Shown here: in pieces, positions 1-12,610 of the stretch
Numbering within the stretch: the first letter of the stretch is position 1
Layout: each line of letters starts with the position of its first letter
Assembly: GCA_013397435.1 (NCBI GenBank)
Contig: VZRG01000376.1
Location: 288,181 to 352,180, forward strand
Direction: 5' to 3'
Length of the DNA stretch: 64,000 nt
Origin: Erythrocercus mccallii
Lineage: Eukaryota; Chordata; Aves; Passeriformes; Dicruridae
Notes under the pieces: generated by a model
The model's database searches: none
What the model saw: only the letters and a program-made list of their open reading frames with translations
Told to the model about the DNA's origin: nothing
Translations under genes and position numbers: made by a program

Positions 1-2963
1 GACTTAATCAAAACACACAAGTAGTCTATAGCAGAGGCAGCAAGGCATGCTCCAGAGAAGCATCCAACTGCTATAGACAGAATGCAGGATTTTTCTCATT
101 CTCTTCCCTTGCCACATTCCAATATCTTAACAGTTGTAAGTCAGTGGCACAGCAGAGTTCAAAAGACAATCACCTTCAGGAAGTGTTCCTGATGTAATCA
201 CCAAAATACAGATCATATTCAATCTTGCAGACAGAAGTACTGCAAAAACTGTAGATGCCTCTACTTGAAAAAACTGAGGTTTTATAAACTTGGTATTCTG
301 CTTGTTTCACAAATTATTTCACCCTTCAGCAATATGCAGCTACAAGCAGCTGACTCTGGAGAAGCAATTTTTTAATTAAAACCTGTTTCTCCCCCTTTTT
401 GTTTCAGATTGCCAGGAGGTGTTGCTAACCACAGGCCTTTTTCAATACATTTTGAGCATACTCATATCCTATTACCATCCACAGAAAAGACAGGTGCTCA
501 GCAACTGTGGTGAGAGGACAGGGATATTTCTCTGTCAGCTGAGCTACGCTAAGTGAAAAGTCTCCACTGATAAGTCTTTATTTTTTAATTAGCTCTTCAT
601 TAAAAGAAATTACTTCCAGTAGCGGATGAAATTGCCCTAAAATCTAGAAGTACAGAATGGAAATTACTCTATCAGTTATGAGAGTAAATAACTTTTGACA
701 GAATGTTGATAATTTAAAAATTTTCAGTGTTTTCTAGATCTTAAAGCTATAATATTTATGCTTTCATGATAATTTACTTCATGATTGGTTAGGGATTTAT
801 TACGTAAGCTTGGGCTAGGATCATGTGGCTAAATTCAGAGCACTGAATGGTTTTGCTCATTCATTCCTTTAAGACAAGAGTGATTAATTATAATGTTTAT
901 TAAATGCTGCCATCAAAACTACACCAGACCTTTTCTATCAGAACAGCTAACATAAATGTTTCTGTTCTATGGATTTGGTAGGCTATACAACAAACATTTT
1001 TCAGTTTAGGCATTATAAACACGGGCTTAAGCTTGTTTACTGGCTTGTTTCTCATTATATTGGCTTCTTCGGGAATTTGGTAAGCTAGTTTTATAGAAAT
1101 TATTAAGAAAATGTTGCTTTCATTAAAGTCTGGTTGGGTGAGATCTTTAAATGTTTTGTTGTGAAGATGGCAGAACACAGGAGTTGTGTCTAAGGCTATT
1201 CAGACATGTTCCTGTACAGAAAAGTCCAAAATGTGTACAGCTCTGTGCAGCCCTTTTTGCTCTATTGACCGTGATGCATCAGCCCTGGAAACATACACAG
1301 AGAGAAGAAAATACCTTTACTCCTTTCCTCCAGCTGATATAAAAAAACACCACTGACCTGCACCCTGAAACAAACACACACACTATGAACACTGCAACTT
1401 TGAAATGCATCTTCTAATGACTTACAGTAAGCAACTAGGCTATTTCAAAACAATATTATTCTATATGAGTAGGTTTCAAAACTGTTACAAAGTAAAGGCT
1501 GCCTGACGGAACAGTGTTTCTGCTTACACAGAATATTTACTGCAGAGATATTGCAAAGATGACACAAGGGAAAAAATGGCTTAGATTGGAAGATAAGGAA
1601 CTTTCTCCCTGAAGCTAGGCTACAAAATTAAAAGGACGAGGTAAAAACAGTGGGCTGTTTACTTGACTGCCATCCAAAAAACAGTTAATCTACCATCCAA
1701 GTGAGGACTTAACCCTCATGAATTGGGCTTTCCTTGTAATTCAGCATACAAGCACCTTAATGTAAGAGTTCAAAAGAATTGTCTAGCCCAATGAATACTA
1801 AGAAGCTTTATATTTTCCTATTCCAGCTAATAAAAAGCCAGAGCTAGTCTTTTTGTATACTCTCCAATCAGCAGAGGGTTTTGTGAGCAGCACGTGAGCA
1901 CAACAGCACTGTGCAAAGTGAGTGAGGTTCACAGCAAAACCCAGAATACTTTTTGACTTCCTACTGCTCAAAGATCACATAACTGGAAGAGACTTACAAA
2001 TATTTAAATATTACTTTGTCCACTGTGTCTTGCACTGGGTTCCTATCAATTAAGACGTTTTAAAAATCAGCCTTCTATGATGACTATAAAGTGCTAAGAA
2101 AACAAAGTTTCATCTTCAGAAAGATGAGGATGTTTCTTCAGGAGGAAAGACAGGAAAACAAAGCAAAAAACACGAAAATGGGAAGAAACTTCAAAGGAAT
2201 TCACCTCGTGTGAAAGACATAGCATTCTCACTGAATTGTGGTTGCTTCTAAAACAAAACCAATTATCTCCATATGACTTGCAATTGCAAATACAAAGAGG
2301 ACAAATGTGAGTATCGAGCTATTCATGCCAAAATAATTTGTGAATCATCCTACCAAAGGACACATCAGTTTCATACTGGCTTTTAAACAGAGGCTTTATA
2401 AAAAATGTTTAGGAAAGCCATTCATATACTTACAAAGAAGAAAAAAAACACCTGACCCCTAAGAAATTATTTTAAAATATTTATCAACTTACAGGTAACT
2501 CTCCTCAGAAAGCACAGGTTCAATTCCACACTAATCTCTGCCCAGTATCATGGTTTTCCACATACAGTAAACAGGTATAGCATGATAGCATGCTGTATAT
2601 CTGAGCTTAGAAAGTGGCCCCTAAGTCACTAAGTAGACTTTCTTCTAAGCAAATGCATATCCTGTTTATAACATAAGGGCCCACTTTTTAACCTCTGCCA
2701 AGCAGGGAGTGCACACCTACAAACATGCAGCAACGCACGGGAACCTGATGGTTTCCCAGAGATACAGTGATAAATGCCAGAAATTCAACAAGCACTCAGG
2801 CACTAAATCTTTAGAGAATAGCCAAGTTGACATAGATGCTTTAGAGGCCTATTTTCATTTTAGTGGACATGCAAGGGAAGATTTATGTGCATAGCTCATT
2901 TTATTCCTAGCAGGAGTCACTTGTTAAATGACATGAGAAAACCAGGCATCCTCCCAGTGAGAC
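1..2963. other. AT-rich non-coding DNA, no gene seen
   Basis: No frame longer than about 90 codons occurs here, and none of the short frames resembles a known protein. I found no CR1 terminus, LTR edge or RNA gene. A box-B-like string (GGTTCAATTCC near 2518) has no flanking T-arm stem and no box A. Everything here is consistent with intergenic or intronic sequence. Distant conserved non-coding elements cannot be excluded without an alignment. Confidence 0.6.
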
Positions 2964-3330
2964 GTGGCACCTGCCGCGGGCCGTGAGCCGGAGCAGCCCC
3001 CGGAGCGCGGCCCGGCCCCGCCGCCCATCGCCACCTGCCGGCCCTGCCGCCCCGCCGCGGCACCGCCCACGATGCCCTCCAGCTGCAGGGGAAAAGGGGC
3101 TTGGCACGGCTGGAGACAGACCCTAATTCCGGGGAGACGCAACGTCTTTCGCTGGAACAAGGACAATGCTGGAAAAAATGATGTCTGCCAGGGTTCTTCC
3201 CCTGGCTGCCGTTCTGCCGCACAGGACGTGCTTCTGGGAAAACAAATCCCAGCCATGAGAGACGGGACGCAGATTGCCCGCTCCGTAATTGGTGATGCAG
3301 ATCAAAGAAAAAGGAAGGAGTTAGGAATAT
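2964..3330. promoter_or_regulatory. Isolated CpG island, possible promoter or first exon
   Basis: Composition changes abruptly from AT-rich flanks to a very GC-rich core at about 2970-3075, which holds roughly 19 CpG dinucleotides in about 105 bases by hand count. CpGs continue at lower density to about 3300. Two GC boxes (CCGCCC at 3021-3026 and 3063-3068, so GGGCGG on the minus strand) could bind Sp1-type factors. In vertebrates, unmethylated CpG-dense islands usually mark transcription starts. Open frames on both strands (for example 2964-3353 on plus and 2917-3351 on minus) are long mainly because GC-rich DNA has few stops, and none is recognisable. The composition is certain. Promoter activity and its direction are inferred. 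Confidence 0.4.
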
Positions 3331-6300
3331 ATTGCCCTGACTTGCTGTCATAAGCGTATCAGCTTTATTTTAAAAAAACTCCTCAAACTATTAAAACTAT
3401 GCAATATTAAATTTTAAATTCAGAGTATTGAATTATTAAAGTTTTATTTCGGTCAGTGGTCCATTACTGTTTTGTTATTAGTTTAACCTAGAGGCAATAA
3501 TATAAACTACAGAGAAAATCAAACTTTTTTGTAAGCCATATCTTCATTTCTTCCTGTCCGAAAAGATATGACAAAGTTTAGCTAATTCAAATGTATAGTC
3601 CTTCCCTAGCTAATGCAAACAGACATCATTTTAGAAATTCTTTGTGTTATGTATTGCTTAAAATTAGTGATAAACAGTTCTAATGGAAGCTGAAGGCAAT
3701 TACAGAGGATGTAAATCAGGGGTCCTTTGAAGTGTTATTATGGCTGTTAACAAAATTAAACAAATTTATTGCCTCATTCAAGAGAAAAGGCAGTAAGGTA
3801 AACTGTTAACTATTTTTAATGCATGCATAAAATGTTTTATCTGGAAAACATGGGACATAATTTTGGATTATCATTTTCTTAGTTTCTGGATTTTTTAAAG
3901 CTAAGCAAAAAGGCCAGGCATTAAATCATGAAAAGTCGCTAGATTTCCAATCTTGCAAAAAATATTAAACAGCTTTAGGTGAAGGTTTAAGATGAACCTT
4001 CAAAATCAGTGATAGATAGGAATGACAAGTACTTCTCATGAACTTTTTTCACTTTGTTTTTAGACTACTGAACTCATTAAAATCGCAAATATATAGTCTT
4101 ACTGAAATGAACTTTAAAGCACAGAAGCGGGACAAGTAGTCATATCCCTTGTGCAAAAACTGCGTCCCCTTCAGTTTCCTGCAAGAACTGTACAAAAAAC
4201 ATAGTCAATTCTGTTCTCTAGAGGTATTATTGTGTACATGACATTTGTAACAACACTGCTGTAAAGTGCAATGAGGCTGAAATTTTGTCTGAATTGTCCC
4301 TTTATTAGGAGTATAGGAGTATGCTTTAAAATATTCTAGCTCTTTGCAGGAAAAGTGAAGACTAACACTTTTTGTTGAATTTATTAACGTGAAATTCATC
4401 AATCATAGAGTATCAAAGTATGCAAATTCTGCCATTTGTTATCAGCATTCTTGATTCATGACATACAAAATTATGCACTGGTGATCTGAGAGAACATGTT
4501 TTCTCCTTCTCTGCAAGTGGGTGGCAAAATAGAAAGAGAAGCAAGCACATGACAAGGGAAGGAAACCTCTGGTGGGAGTCACCTCTTCTCATGAGTCATG
4601 GGACCACACAGAGCACCAGCAGCTCAGCACAGGCAGGGATCTGTCAGAGCACCCCACCAGGCCAAACAGAACTGAGAAAACCTGCAGCAACCAAACAGAA
4701 ACCCTAAAGCCCCCAATCTAGAATGACAAAAAAATTGAAGGAATAGGATCTCTGAAACTGGGAAATTTGTGGCAGGTGCAGAGTTTCTCTAGTCTTCTGT
4801 GTTAGAAATAATCAGCTTATGCGTAACACCTGTATGATGTGTTGTATTCCACGCATATGCTTCAACCACTCAAATGCGCACCTGCAAACACAGCCTGCCT
4901 GCAGGAGTGGAACCAAGGAGAAGGACTTGTGGGCACAACTGTAAAGCCAATGGATCTCAGAAGTAACTGTGATTTTTAAAAATTGGGCAAAGATTGTTCT
5001 ATATCAAAGCAACTCAGGTAAGCTGAAGATCACTGACCCTGGGTTTTAAGAAATAGAAGCAGAAGGCAGCAGCACCAGTGACTGTGCTTGCCAGGGCTGT
5101 GACAAATCTACAGAAATTTATCAAAGAATACACACAGTACAGCAGGGAAATTGTGCTTTCTTGGCCACACAAAGACTATGACTTAAATTTAAGTAGTTGA
5201 TGGCTGCATTCTTTTGGATCACCAGATAACAGACAACACCTTAACATTCACCTCAGCAAACCATGATCAAAAGCTTTACCCAGCTTTCAGCAAGGAAACA
5301 TTTCCCTATAAATATCTGTAAAATTAGGGGCTTCGTATAGAATGTTTAAACACAGCTTTCCTGTCAGCTTGCATGTTTTAATGACCTCTTTAGATGAGTA
5401 TCAATCCTGACATTACAAAATACAGGACCAAATTCTTGAAATTATTTTGATACACATAATAAAAGATAACAACTACTCCTGTTAGGAACACACATCCCAC
5501 AGCCTTATACAGTTTTGCATAACTCTACAAAGCCAGGATCATTAAAGGAACTAGAATTTGTTATATTTGGAGAAGGAAAGGAACAAGAAGATTTGCATTT
5601 TTTATTATTTTCTTTTGATGTATTTGCTGTGCACATTAAAATCTGAAGATGATGCTGTAATAGCAGTATATATAAAAAGAGAAAACACAGTAAACCAAAA
5701 CTTCAACCAGTGTTCTAAATAAGAAATAACTAAGCATGGGAGAAAAAGCCCTCAGACAAAACAAACATAAAATTACACTACCTTCCTTACAACTCCAGTG
5801 AAGCTGTGGCTTTTAGATTCCAGGCAGATGTATTACTATGTGTGATTTCAGAAGGAGGCACCCATCACACATACCAAAAGAGGAAAAGCTGTTCCTAACA
5901 CTAAGAAACTATTCACACATCTTAAACATGAACAGACGTTGACTAAAGGCAATGACTTTCTCAAACTAGACTTAAGGGTATGTATACTCATTTATAGTAT
6001 TCTGCCTTTTTCACAGACAGAGGCTGTAGCCTTCAATATTAGCTCAAACTACTAATCAAAATTATTTGCACTGCTGCACTGGATTCTGATTTCTGGTGGC
6101 TAAGATGAAAATACATCTTTGTTTCTGTCAAAATGTGAGGTGACCCAGACCAAGAGTAGGCATCTCTTACCTATTAGAGAGGTGACAACATCTGAAGCTG
6201 CAGATTTTTGTTTCAGAACATCATCTGATAACTTTCTGAGCAACACAAGACAGAAAACATGCTTTCCAAAACTGCAAAGCAGCAGCAGCTAAATAGGGAA

Positions 6301-9300
6301 AGGCAACAAATGCCAATTCCACTAGAACAGTCATTCAAAGCCACAGAATTCAGAATATGCACAGCCTATTTCTTTTTCACTTCCAGCACTTAGCAAGTTT
6401 CAAGTTAAAGAATGGTCATTTACCTTCATGCTAAGAACATGTAGCATTGCAAGACAAAATAAATTTTAAAAAGTTCTTACCCAAGTGCTAATTTCTGTCT
6501 TTACTTTCAAGTTTTAAAACAGAACTGTACCTCTGCGAATAAAGTGCCACCAACACAAAGGTAATTTCTATTTTAATGGATAGTCAAATCGTCCTTCAAC
6601 ATTTCTTGTGTTTTCTGAGGAAGTAGGTATGTCTAAGCATGGTTAAAGGGCATACCAGACTGTGAGATGTCCAGTCTTCTCTTCTTGGCAGCACTTGTAT
6701 TTATCTGTTACATTTGGTCAAAAGGTCTCCCTTACTGATCCTTCAGATGAGAGTGCAATATATAATGTGCACTTATTTTGATCTGCGTACACTGGAGCTA
6801 AAACTTTAAGACTTTAATACATGCCTTTAGCCTAAATACACAGACATTAGCAGAGCACAGACAAAATACATTTACCAGCATAGGAACAAAGGTACCACTC
6901 TGATCTGTCATGTTAGCCTACCCTCAGCAATAGTAAGAACAAGATACTTTCTACAAAGAAAACTACTATTTGAAGTGTATCAGGAAGCCATCAGAAATAG
7001 TCTGACTCCTTCAAAAGCCTAAAGGGAACCTTTCAGGGAATTTTCTTTTTAAAGAGTGACTCACATATCAAAGCATGTGTTTCAGTCTGATTCAGTGCTT
7101 ACTTTAAACATGCACCATTTGACATGAAATAATAGTGACAATCGATGGCTATACAGGATGGCTGGGACATTTAAAGGGAATATAAAATTTATTTTCATGC
7201 TTATGAAATTAACTCTGGTAATACAAGGTACTTCTAAGTACTTTGGTAAATCATTAAGCTATTAACTTTGAACTGCATTTACACTATGGAAAACAGTTAT
7301 TGCAAAGTGTTGTATGTTGGAAAGAGATATATAAATATATATATAAATCTGTTCACTTACTCATTGAATCAACTTTTGGAAATCATTCTGCGCGTATATA
7401 TATCTACATAACTAAAAATATGCTTCTGTACTATATTTATTTAGGTATACACATATATATATCTAAAACATTAAAGTAATATCAGTGCAACAGAAAGTTT
7501 GTCACAGGGCAATCTCTCTTGCTGTTAAGTGAAAGCAAAAGAAATCCTATATTTAGTTTCTAAGCAAAAAATATTTTTCCTCCTATGCAAAGGTTTTATA
7601 TCTGGCAAACTAAATGCTCAAAGTCAGTGTGCCGGAGCTGCCTGATGGATGCTGGTACTCTTCCTGGGATAGTTGTGCACTCTTCATCATGGACATACAA
7701 TACCAGGCCTGATTTCAACAGCTACTCTACGTTGTTAAGAGCCATAGCAACTACATGGGAGGGTCTGAGAGTGCCACACATACGTGAAAATGAAGTACAG
7801 TAAAGAAAGTGAATTTTTAGTACTAATTTATTTTGATTTTACATAAACAAGTGCTACCTTGAGCAAACTGATAAGTTCACATAAATTTATCACCTCATTT
7901 CCATTTAATGAGGTGGTTCTATCTGACATTTTTATGACTTAAATTTGACATTTATGGCTGAATGACTTGGGAAAACAAAGCATGAAACAGAGCCGGTACA
8001 CAAAGATACAGAAATATCAAACATAACAGAAGATCTATGAAAAGTGCCATTCTTCTACATCATAATAACATCTAGTGTAGAAATTACTCCTGTATAACAA
8101 CTGCACTATAGGCTTAAATCCAGGCTGTAATAGCTCTCTCTACTGCAAAGGACAGTTCTGTGTCTTCCCTTTAAAACTATGGCTTCAGTCTAGCAAACAA
8201 TTACATGAAATTGTATAGCTAAACTTACAGTCTAAAATAGTTTCTGAAGGAATCATAAACCTCAAAAATTAGCCCCAAATCTAGTTTTCCCACTTTGTCT
8301 CTCTGGGGTGTGTATAGAAACATCACCTTACTTAATCTTATAGTTTACTACTTCAATAAGCCCTGAAATTAATTTTATGCCCCCAAATCAGGGCCCATGA
8401 ATTCTTATGATATTACATAAGGAATAGGTTACCTCTTTTTTTTTTTTTCTGATTTCTTTAATTCTCAGTGGTAAAACTAGAGAGACTACAACTGCTGAAA
8501 TATGCAGAGCCCAAACTGAACTGTGCAGCTTTCAACAGGACTTTGGCTCTTCTGCACAGTGTAACACATACCTCCACAAGATGGTGCTCTCTCTTAAAAA
8601 ATCCAACTTTATTGTGCCTAATGAGAAAATGCCAAGAAACCGTAAAGGTTCAAATCCATTTTACCTATGCAAGTATTTTCAATGATACAATGCCAAAGCC
8701 TGCATAATAGAACGTTTTGACTAGGAAACAATGAAGAAAAACACCCGAAAGGAACCAATTTGCTTGGGAACGTCCTTTAAACACTGCAGTCTCTGGCCAG
8801 TGACCTCCTGCCAGTCCAGCCAAGGTCACATAAAAGGTGGTTTGTGCCTTGTTTCCCAAGATGATGTTCATCATGGCAAAATTCTGGGAAGCCGAGGGAA
8901 CCCGACAGCAGTTCTGCAGCAGTGGCAGTGGCAGTGGGTGTCAGGGTGCTGGATTCTGGAGCTGCTGCTGCCTGCCCCCATGAGGAGACAAGGCTCCAGA
9001 GCTCTGGTGTGTTCTGGAGAGCTTCACCCCACTCCTTTCATGAGCTGCAAGGGTCACCCACAGAACTGTGTGATGGAAACAGAACTCCTGGTTTCAGAGT
9101 GCCAGATGGGGTGTGGAAAGCCTGGAGTTAATTTCCTATGCTCTCTTTGAACCCATCACTGAGAAGATGCCTCGGATGGGCTCCAGACAGATTTAGACAC
9201 ACTTTTCAAGTCTAACAGCTGAGATTTCCGCCATGTAAAACCTTCACTGGCAGCAATAGGGTCATTCCCAGGGTTCAGGAACTCTACAGGGTAAGCAGAA

Positions 9301-11640
9301 CTGTCAAACTCAGGTTTTTGATTTCTCTTCATTTTGTTTCTTCACTTGGGAAATATAAGACAATTACATGTCAGAGTCCTGTGGGAATGAGCTTAGCACA
9401 AATCCAGTAAAGTTGTGTATTACTCATAGGGACAGATAAATAACAAAAACACACATAATAAAGTAAAATATTAACAGACTAGTAATGCTCTGCTTTTGAT
9501 GAAAAGGACAGGCTTTGGTGGGAACTGTGCAAACATCTCTGAAACCTGAACCTCTGGTGCAATGAGGGATATGTCACATTTATTGATCTTAGACCATTTT
9601 CATTAACTTAACAACATTTGCAGATGTTGACATTTGTTTTCCTTGAAAAAAAATTTCCATTGTGACCTGAACTGTCATTAGTCATATGAAAAATTCTTTT
9701 ATCAACAAATAAACTTGAACTGTAATTTGTAACAGATACTGTAGCAATCATATCTTCACAGCAGAAGGTCTTCATTTTGCTCAAGTGCTATGAAAATGCA
9801 GGCTAAACAGAAAATAATATTGTGTGATATTGGAAGTAGGTACTGGGCAGAATTAAAAGGCCAAAGACATGGATAAAATATTGCCTTAGGAGTGAGAAGT
9901 AGATGTACTCCAGATAGGTAGTGGGGAAGCTAGAGATAAGGGAGATAAGGCCTCTTGCAGGAGCAATTTCCATTTAAAAAAGCTCTTGTCCCTCATCCAC
10001 CTCCCTTACTGACACCCAACTTCTCCCTTTGAGCTAGCAGGAAGGGTTCAAGACAGGACCATCTCCTCCTAGGGCTTACAAGTGGTTGTAAGGACAGAGA
10101 TCTGGTGTCAGAAGTCCAGAGACCAACGCCTTCCCGTTCCAATGTTGCCAAAAATCACCTACAATTTTCTTTGTGGCATGACCAGTGCCAAGAGCAGCTG
10201 GGATGTGTACAGCCTGCTGAAAAAAAAGCAGAGTTGCAACATCTCTCCCTGGGCACAGGCTGAAGAAACAGATCCCTGGAACCAGATTTGTACCATTCTC
10301 TTTGGTCCCCTCATAAAAAGTAAACGGAAAGAAATTTATTTGCATACCTGAGCTAAGTAATTAAGAGCAAAAATAAAACAGAGGAAAGCCTCTCTCTATG
10401 TCCTTTGTATTGTGATGGCTGTAACTTGCATCAGCTCACAGAAAATAAACAATGTGATCTTTATATCAGTGGACGCAGCCTAAGGAGAAACACATATTAC
10501 ATATTACATATTAAGTTTATTCTGCAGGAAACTGCTCCAGGATGCTCTGTCCATTGTGCACACCCTTTTTTTACCTGTCCCCTCTCCCTTGCAAAGAAAG
10601 TATCCAAGAGATGTCAGCATGTGAAAGGATTATCACCTGTGGACAGCCTTAGGAATGCCCTCTTGAACTCAAAGCCCAACCAGTACCTCCCTGCCCTCAG
10701 GAAAGCAGTTTTGCCCCAAGCATGTGCCAGCTCCTAAGAGCTGTGAACTGCCTCTGATGCCACAGGATGCTGCTATTAGCAGTTTCACTCTCCCTCCTGC
10801 CAGTGATGGAATCGGCCTTAGGTGGCTCAGCCTTCCTGCAATCGGATGTCAGGTAAGCTTACTACAACATCCTTTTCTGATCAATAATGTTCAGGATGAC
10901 TAATGAGTTGCAGTGACTCAAATTTCAGACAACTTAAAGTCTTCTATGTTCTAAGGGGGCTGGGTCAGTGAACAGAATGACCCAGAAATTATTTGAAGTT
11001 TACAGCACTGATGTGGGCCAGGAAGCTAAGGAAGTTTTCTGAGTTGCTGTAAATGTCTCAATAATTAATGCTGCAGGTGGCTGGTTTCCTTTAGCTCTCA
11101 ATTCTAGTATCAAGAGAGCTCATTTGGCAGGAGAATTTCCAACACTGTAGCTACAGCATGCAAAAATACCAGGGGAGAGAAATGGGGCTTCACATCCCTG
11201 CCAGCCCCATCAACGTGATGCTATGCAAATACTGCAGATCTCTCTAGTGGCTTCACCCTGGGTTCCAGATTTACCAAGTTAGAAATCATACAACCTTTTT
11301 GTAAACTTGAGTGCTGCAAGCTCAGCAAGACCATGTCACAGCAATCAGGAATTCAAGCCAAGTTGAAGCCTCATACTGAAAGGGCCACCCTCACCACAAG
11401 ATCTAAGCTTTTTCCCCATTCACAACAGAGCTGTGTCCAAGACCATCTATAGATGTTCAGCACCTAAATGCACACTGAGATTGTAATTCAAATTAATTCT
11501 GATTCAGTAACAGGTGTAATCAATAAAATGGGAATTCCTCAGTGGATAAATTACTAAATCTTCTAAGTAAGAATTCAAAGTTACAGTCTGAGGTGGAGAG
11601 ATTCAAACTGAATATTTGAGTCCCCTGTCTTCATGTTACA
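3331..11640. other. Non-coding DNA with microsatellites; one weak exon-like segment
   Basis: No recognisable gene or transposon. Contents include AT dinucleotide tracts at about 7326-7465, a T13 run at 8436-8448, a moderately GC-richer block at about 8731-9200, and a 7-bp unit (ACATATT) repeated three times near 10492-10512. The plus frame at 8731-9150 (139 codons) has no recognisable domain and is rich in W, Q and L from a CAGTGG-like repeat. An acceptor-like and donor-like pair frames a 49-base segment at 10804-10852, reported as a finding only. Confidence 0.5.
7326..7465. repeat. AT/TA microsatellite cluster
   Basis: Three short runs of alternating T and A (about 7326-7348, 7397-7404 and 7451-7462) lie within 140 bases. 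They look like decayed dinucleotide microsatellites. No function is suggested by the context. Confidence 0.7.
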
Positions 11641-12610
11641 TATAGAATCATAGAACCATTAGGCTTGGCAAAGACCTCCATGATTATCAACTCCAACCTT
11701 TGAATGAATAACACCATGCTCACTGAATCATATAATGAAGTGCCACATCTACTCATTTTTTGAACACTTCCAGGGACGGTGATTCCACCACTTCTCTGGA
11801 CAGCCTGTTCTAATGCTTGATGACCCAGTGAAGAACCTTTCTTAAGATCCAGACTGAAACTCTCTTGGTGCAATTTGATATTTCCACTTTTTCCTCTTGT
11901 CCTGTCACTAGTTGCCTGGGAGAAGAGACTGACTCCCACCTACAGGCTACAGCCTCCTTTCAGGGAGTTGTAGAGAGCCATAGAGTCTCCCCTGAGGCTT
12001 TTCTCTAGACTGAACAGCCCCAGCTCCCTCAGCTGCTCCTCACTAGACTTGCACTCCAGAGGAGCTCCTTCACAGCTCTGTTGTCATTCTGTGGACTGAC
12101 TCTAACACCTCAATGTCATTTTTTAGTTGAGGGTCCCAAAAATGAACATAGGTTTCATGATGCAGCCACACTTACTCCTGCTGCCCACACTGTTGCTGAT
12201 CCAGGCCAGGATGCCATTGGCCTTCTTGGCCACCTGGGCACACACATTACGCTGGCTCATGTTCAGTCACTTGTCACCAGCATCCCTAGCTACTTCATCC
12301 CCTGGGCATTTTCCAGCCACTCTGTCCCCAGCCTGTAGCACTGCCTGGGGTTGTTGAGACCCAGGTGTAGGACCCAGCACTTGGCCTTACTGAACCTCAC
12401 CCAACTGGCCTTGGCCCATTGATCCAGCTTGTCCAGATCCCTCTGCAGAGCCTTCCTGCCCTCCAGCAGATCAACACTCCCTCCGAAGTCACTGCTGTCT
12501 GCAAATTTACTAAGGGGGCACTCGATCCCCTCATCCTGATCATCGATAAAGATATTAAACAGGACTGGCCCAACACTGAGCCCTGGGCAACACCATTTGT
12601 GATATGTATA
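11641..12610 (-). mobile_element. CR1 LINE fragment with reverse transcriptase C-terminus
   Basis: This is a 5'-truncated CR1 non-LTR retrotransposon on the minus strand. Its 3' end is at the low-coordinate side, where the plus strand reads ATAGAATCATAGAACCATTA, the complement of the CR1 terminal ATTCTATGATTCTAT repeat. The minus-strand frame 12637-12290 encodes CR1 ORF2 sequence, in order: GPVLFNIFIDD, GIECPLSKFAD, GGSVDLLEGRKALQRDLDKL, and KAKCWVLHLG. This is the palm and thumb region of the reverse transcriptase. The catalytic F-A-D-D motif is changed to F-A-D-S, and stops and frameshifts follow downstream. Next, at about 12240-11960, come decayed remnants of the ORF2 tail (AKKANGILAWI-like, then EEQLRELGLFSLE), and then the 3' region. 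The copy is dead. Family assignment is secure; the subfamily was not determined. Confidence 0.93.

Noticed and set aside
2964..3353. 129-codon plus frame (and overlapping minus frames) over the CpG island
   Set aside because: GC-rich DNA has few stops in any frame. The peptide is biased to P, A and R at the start and has no recognisable domain or splice support.
8640..8660. tRNA box-B-like GGTTCAAATCC (and GGTTCAATTCC near 2518)
   Set aside because: No box A at the proper distance and no T-arm or acceptor stem pairing.
8731..9150. 139-codon plus frame
   Set aside because: No family resemblance, an overlapping open frame in another phase, and no promoter or splice signal that decides for it. 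The block is moderately GC-rich, which lengthens frames.
12081..12357. Plus-strand frames inside the CR1 at 11641-12610
   Set aside because: They are antisense shadows of the minus-strand CR1 ORF2 region.
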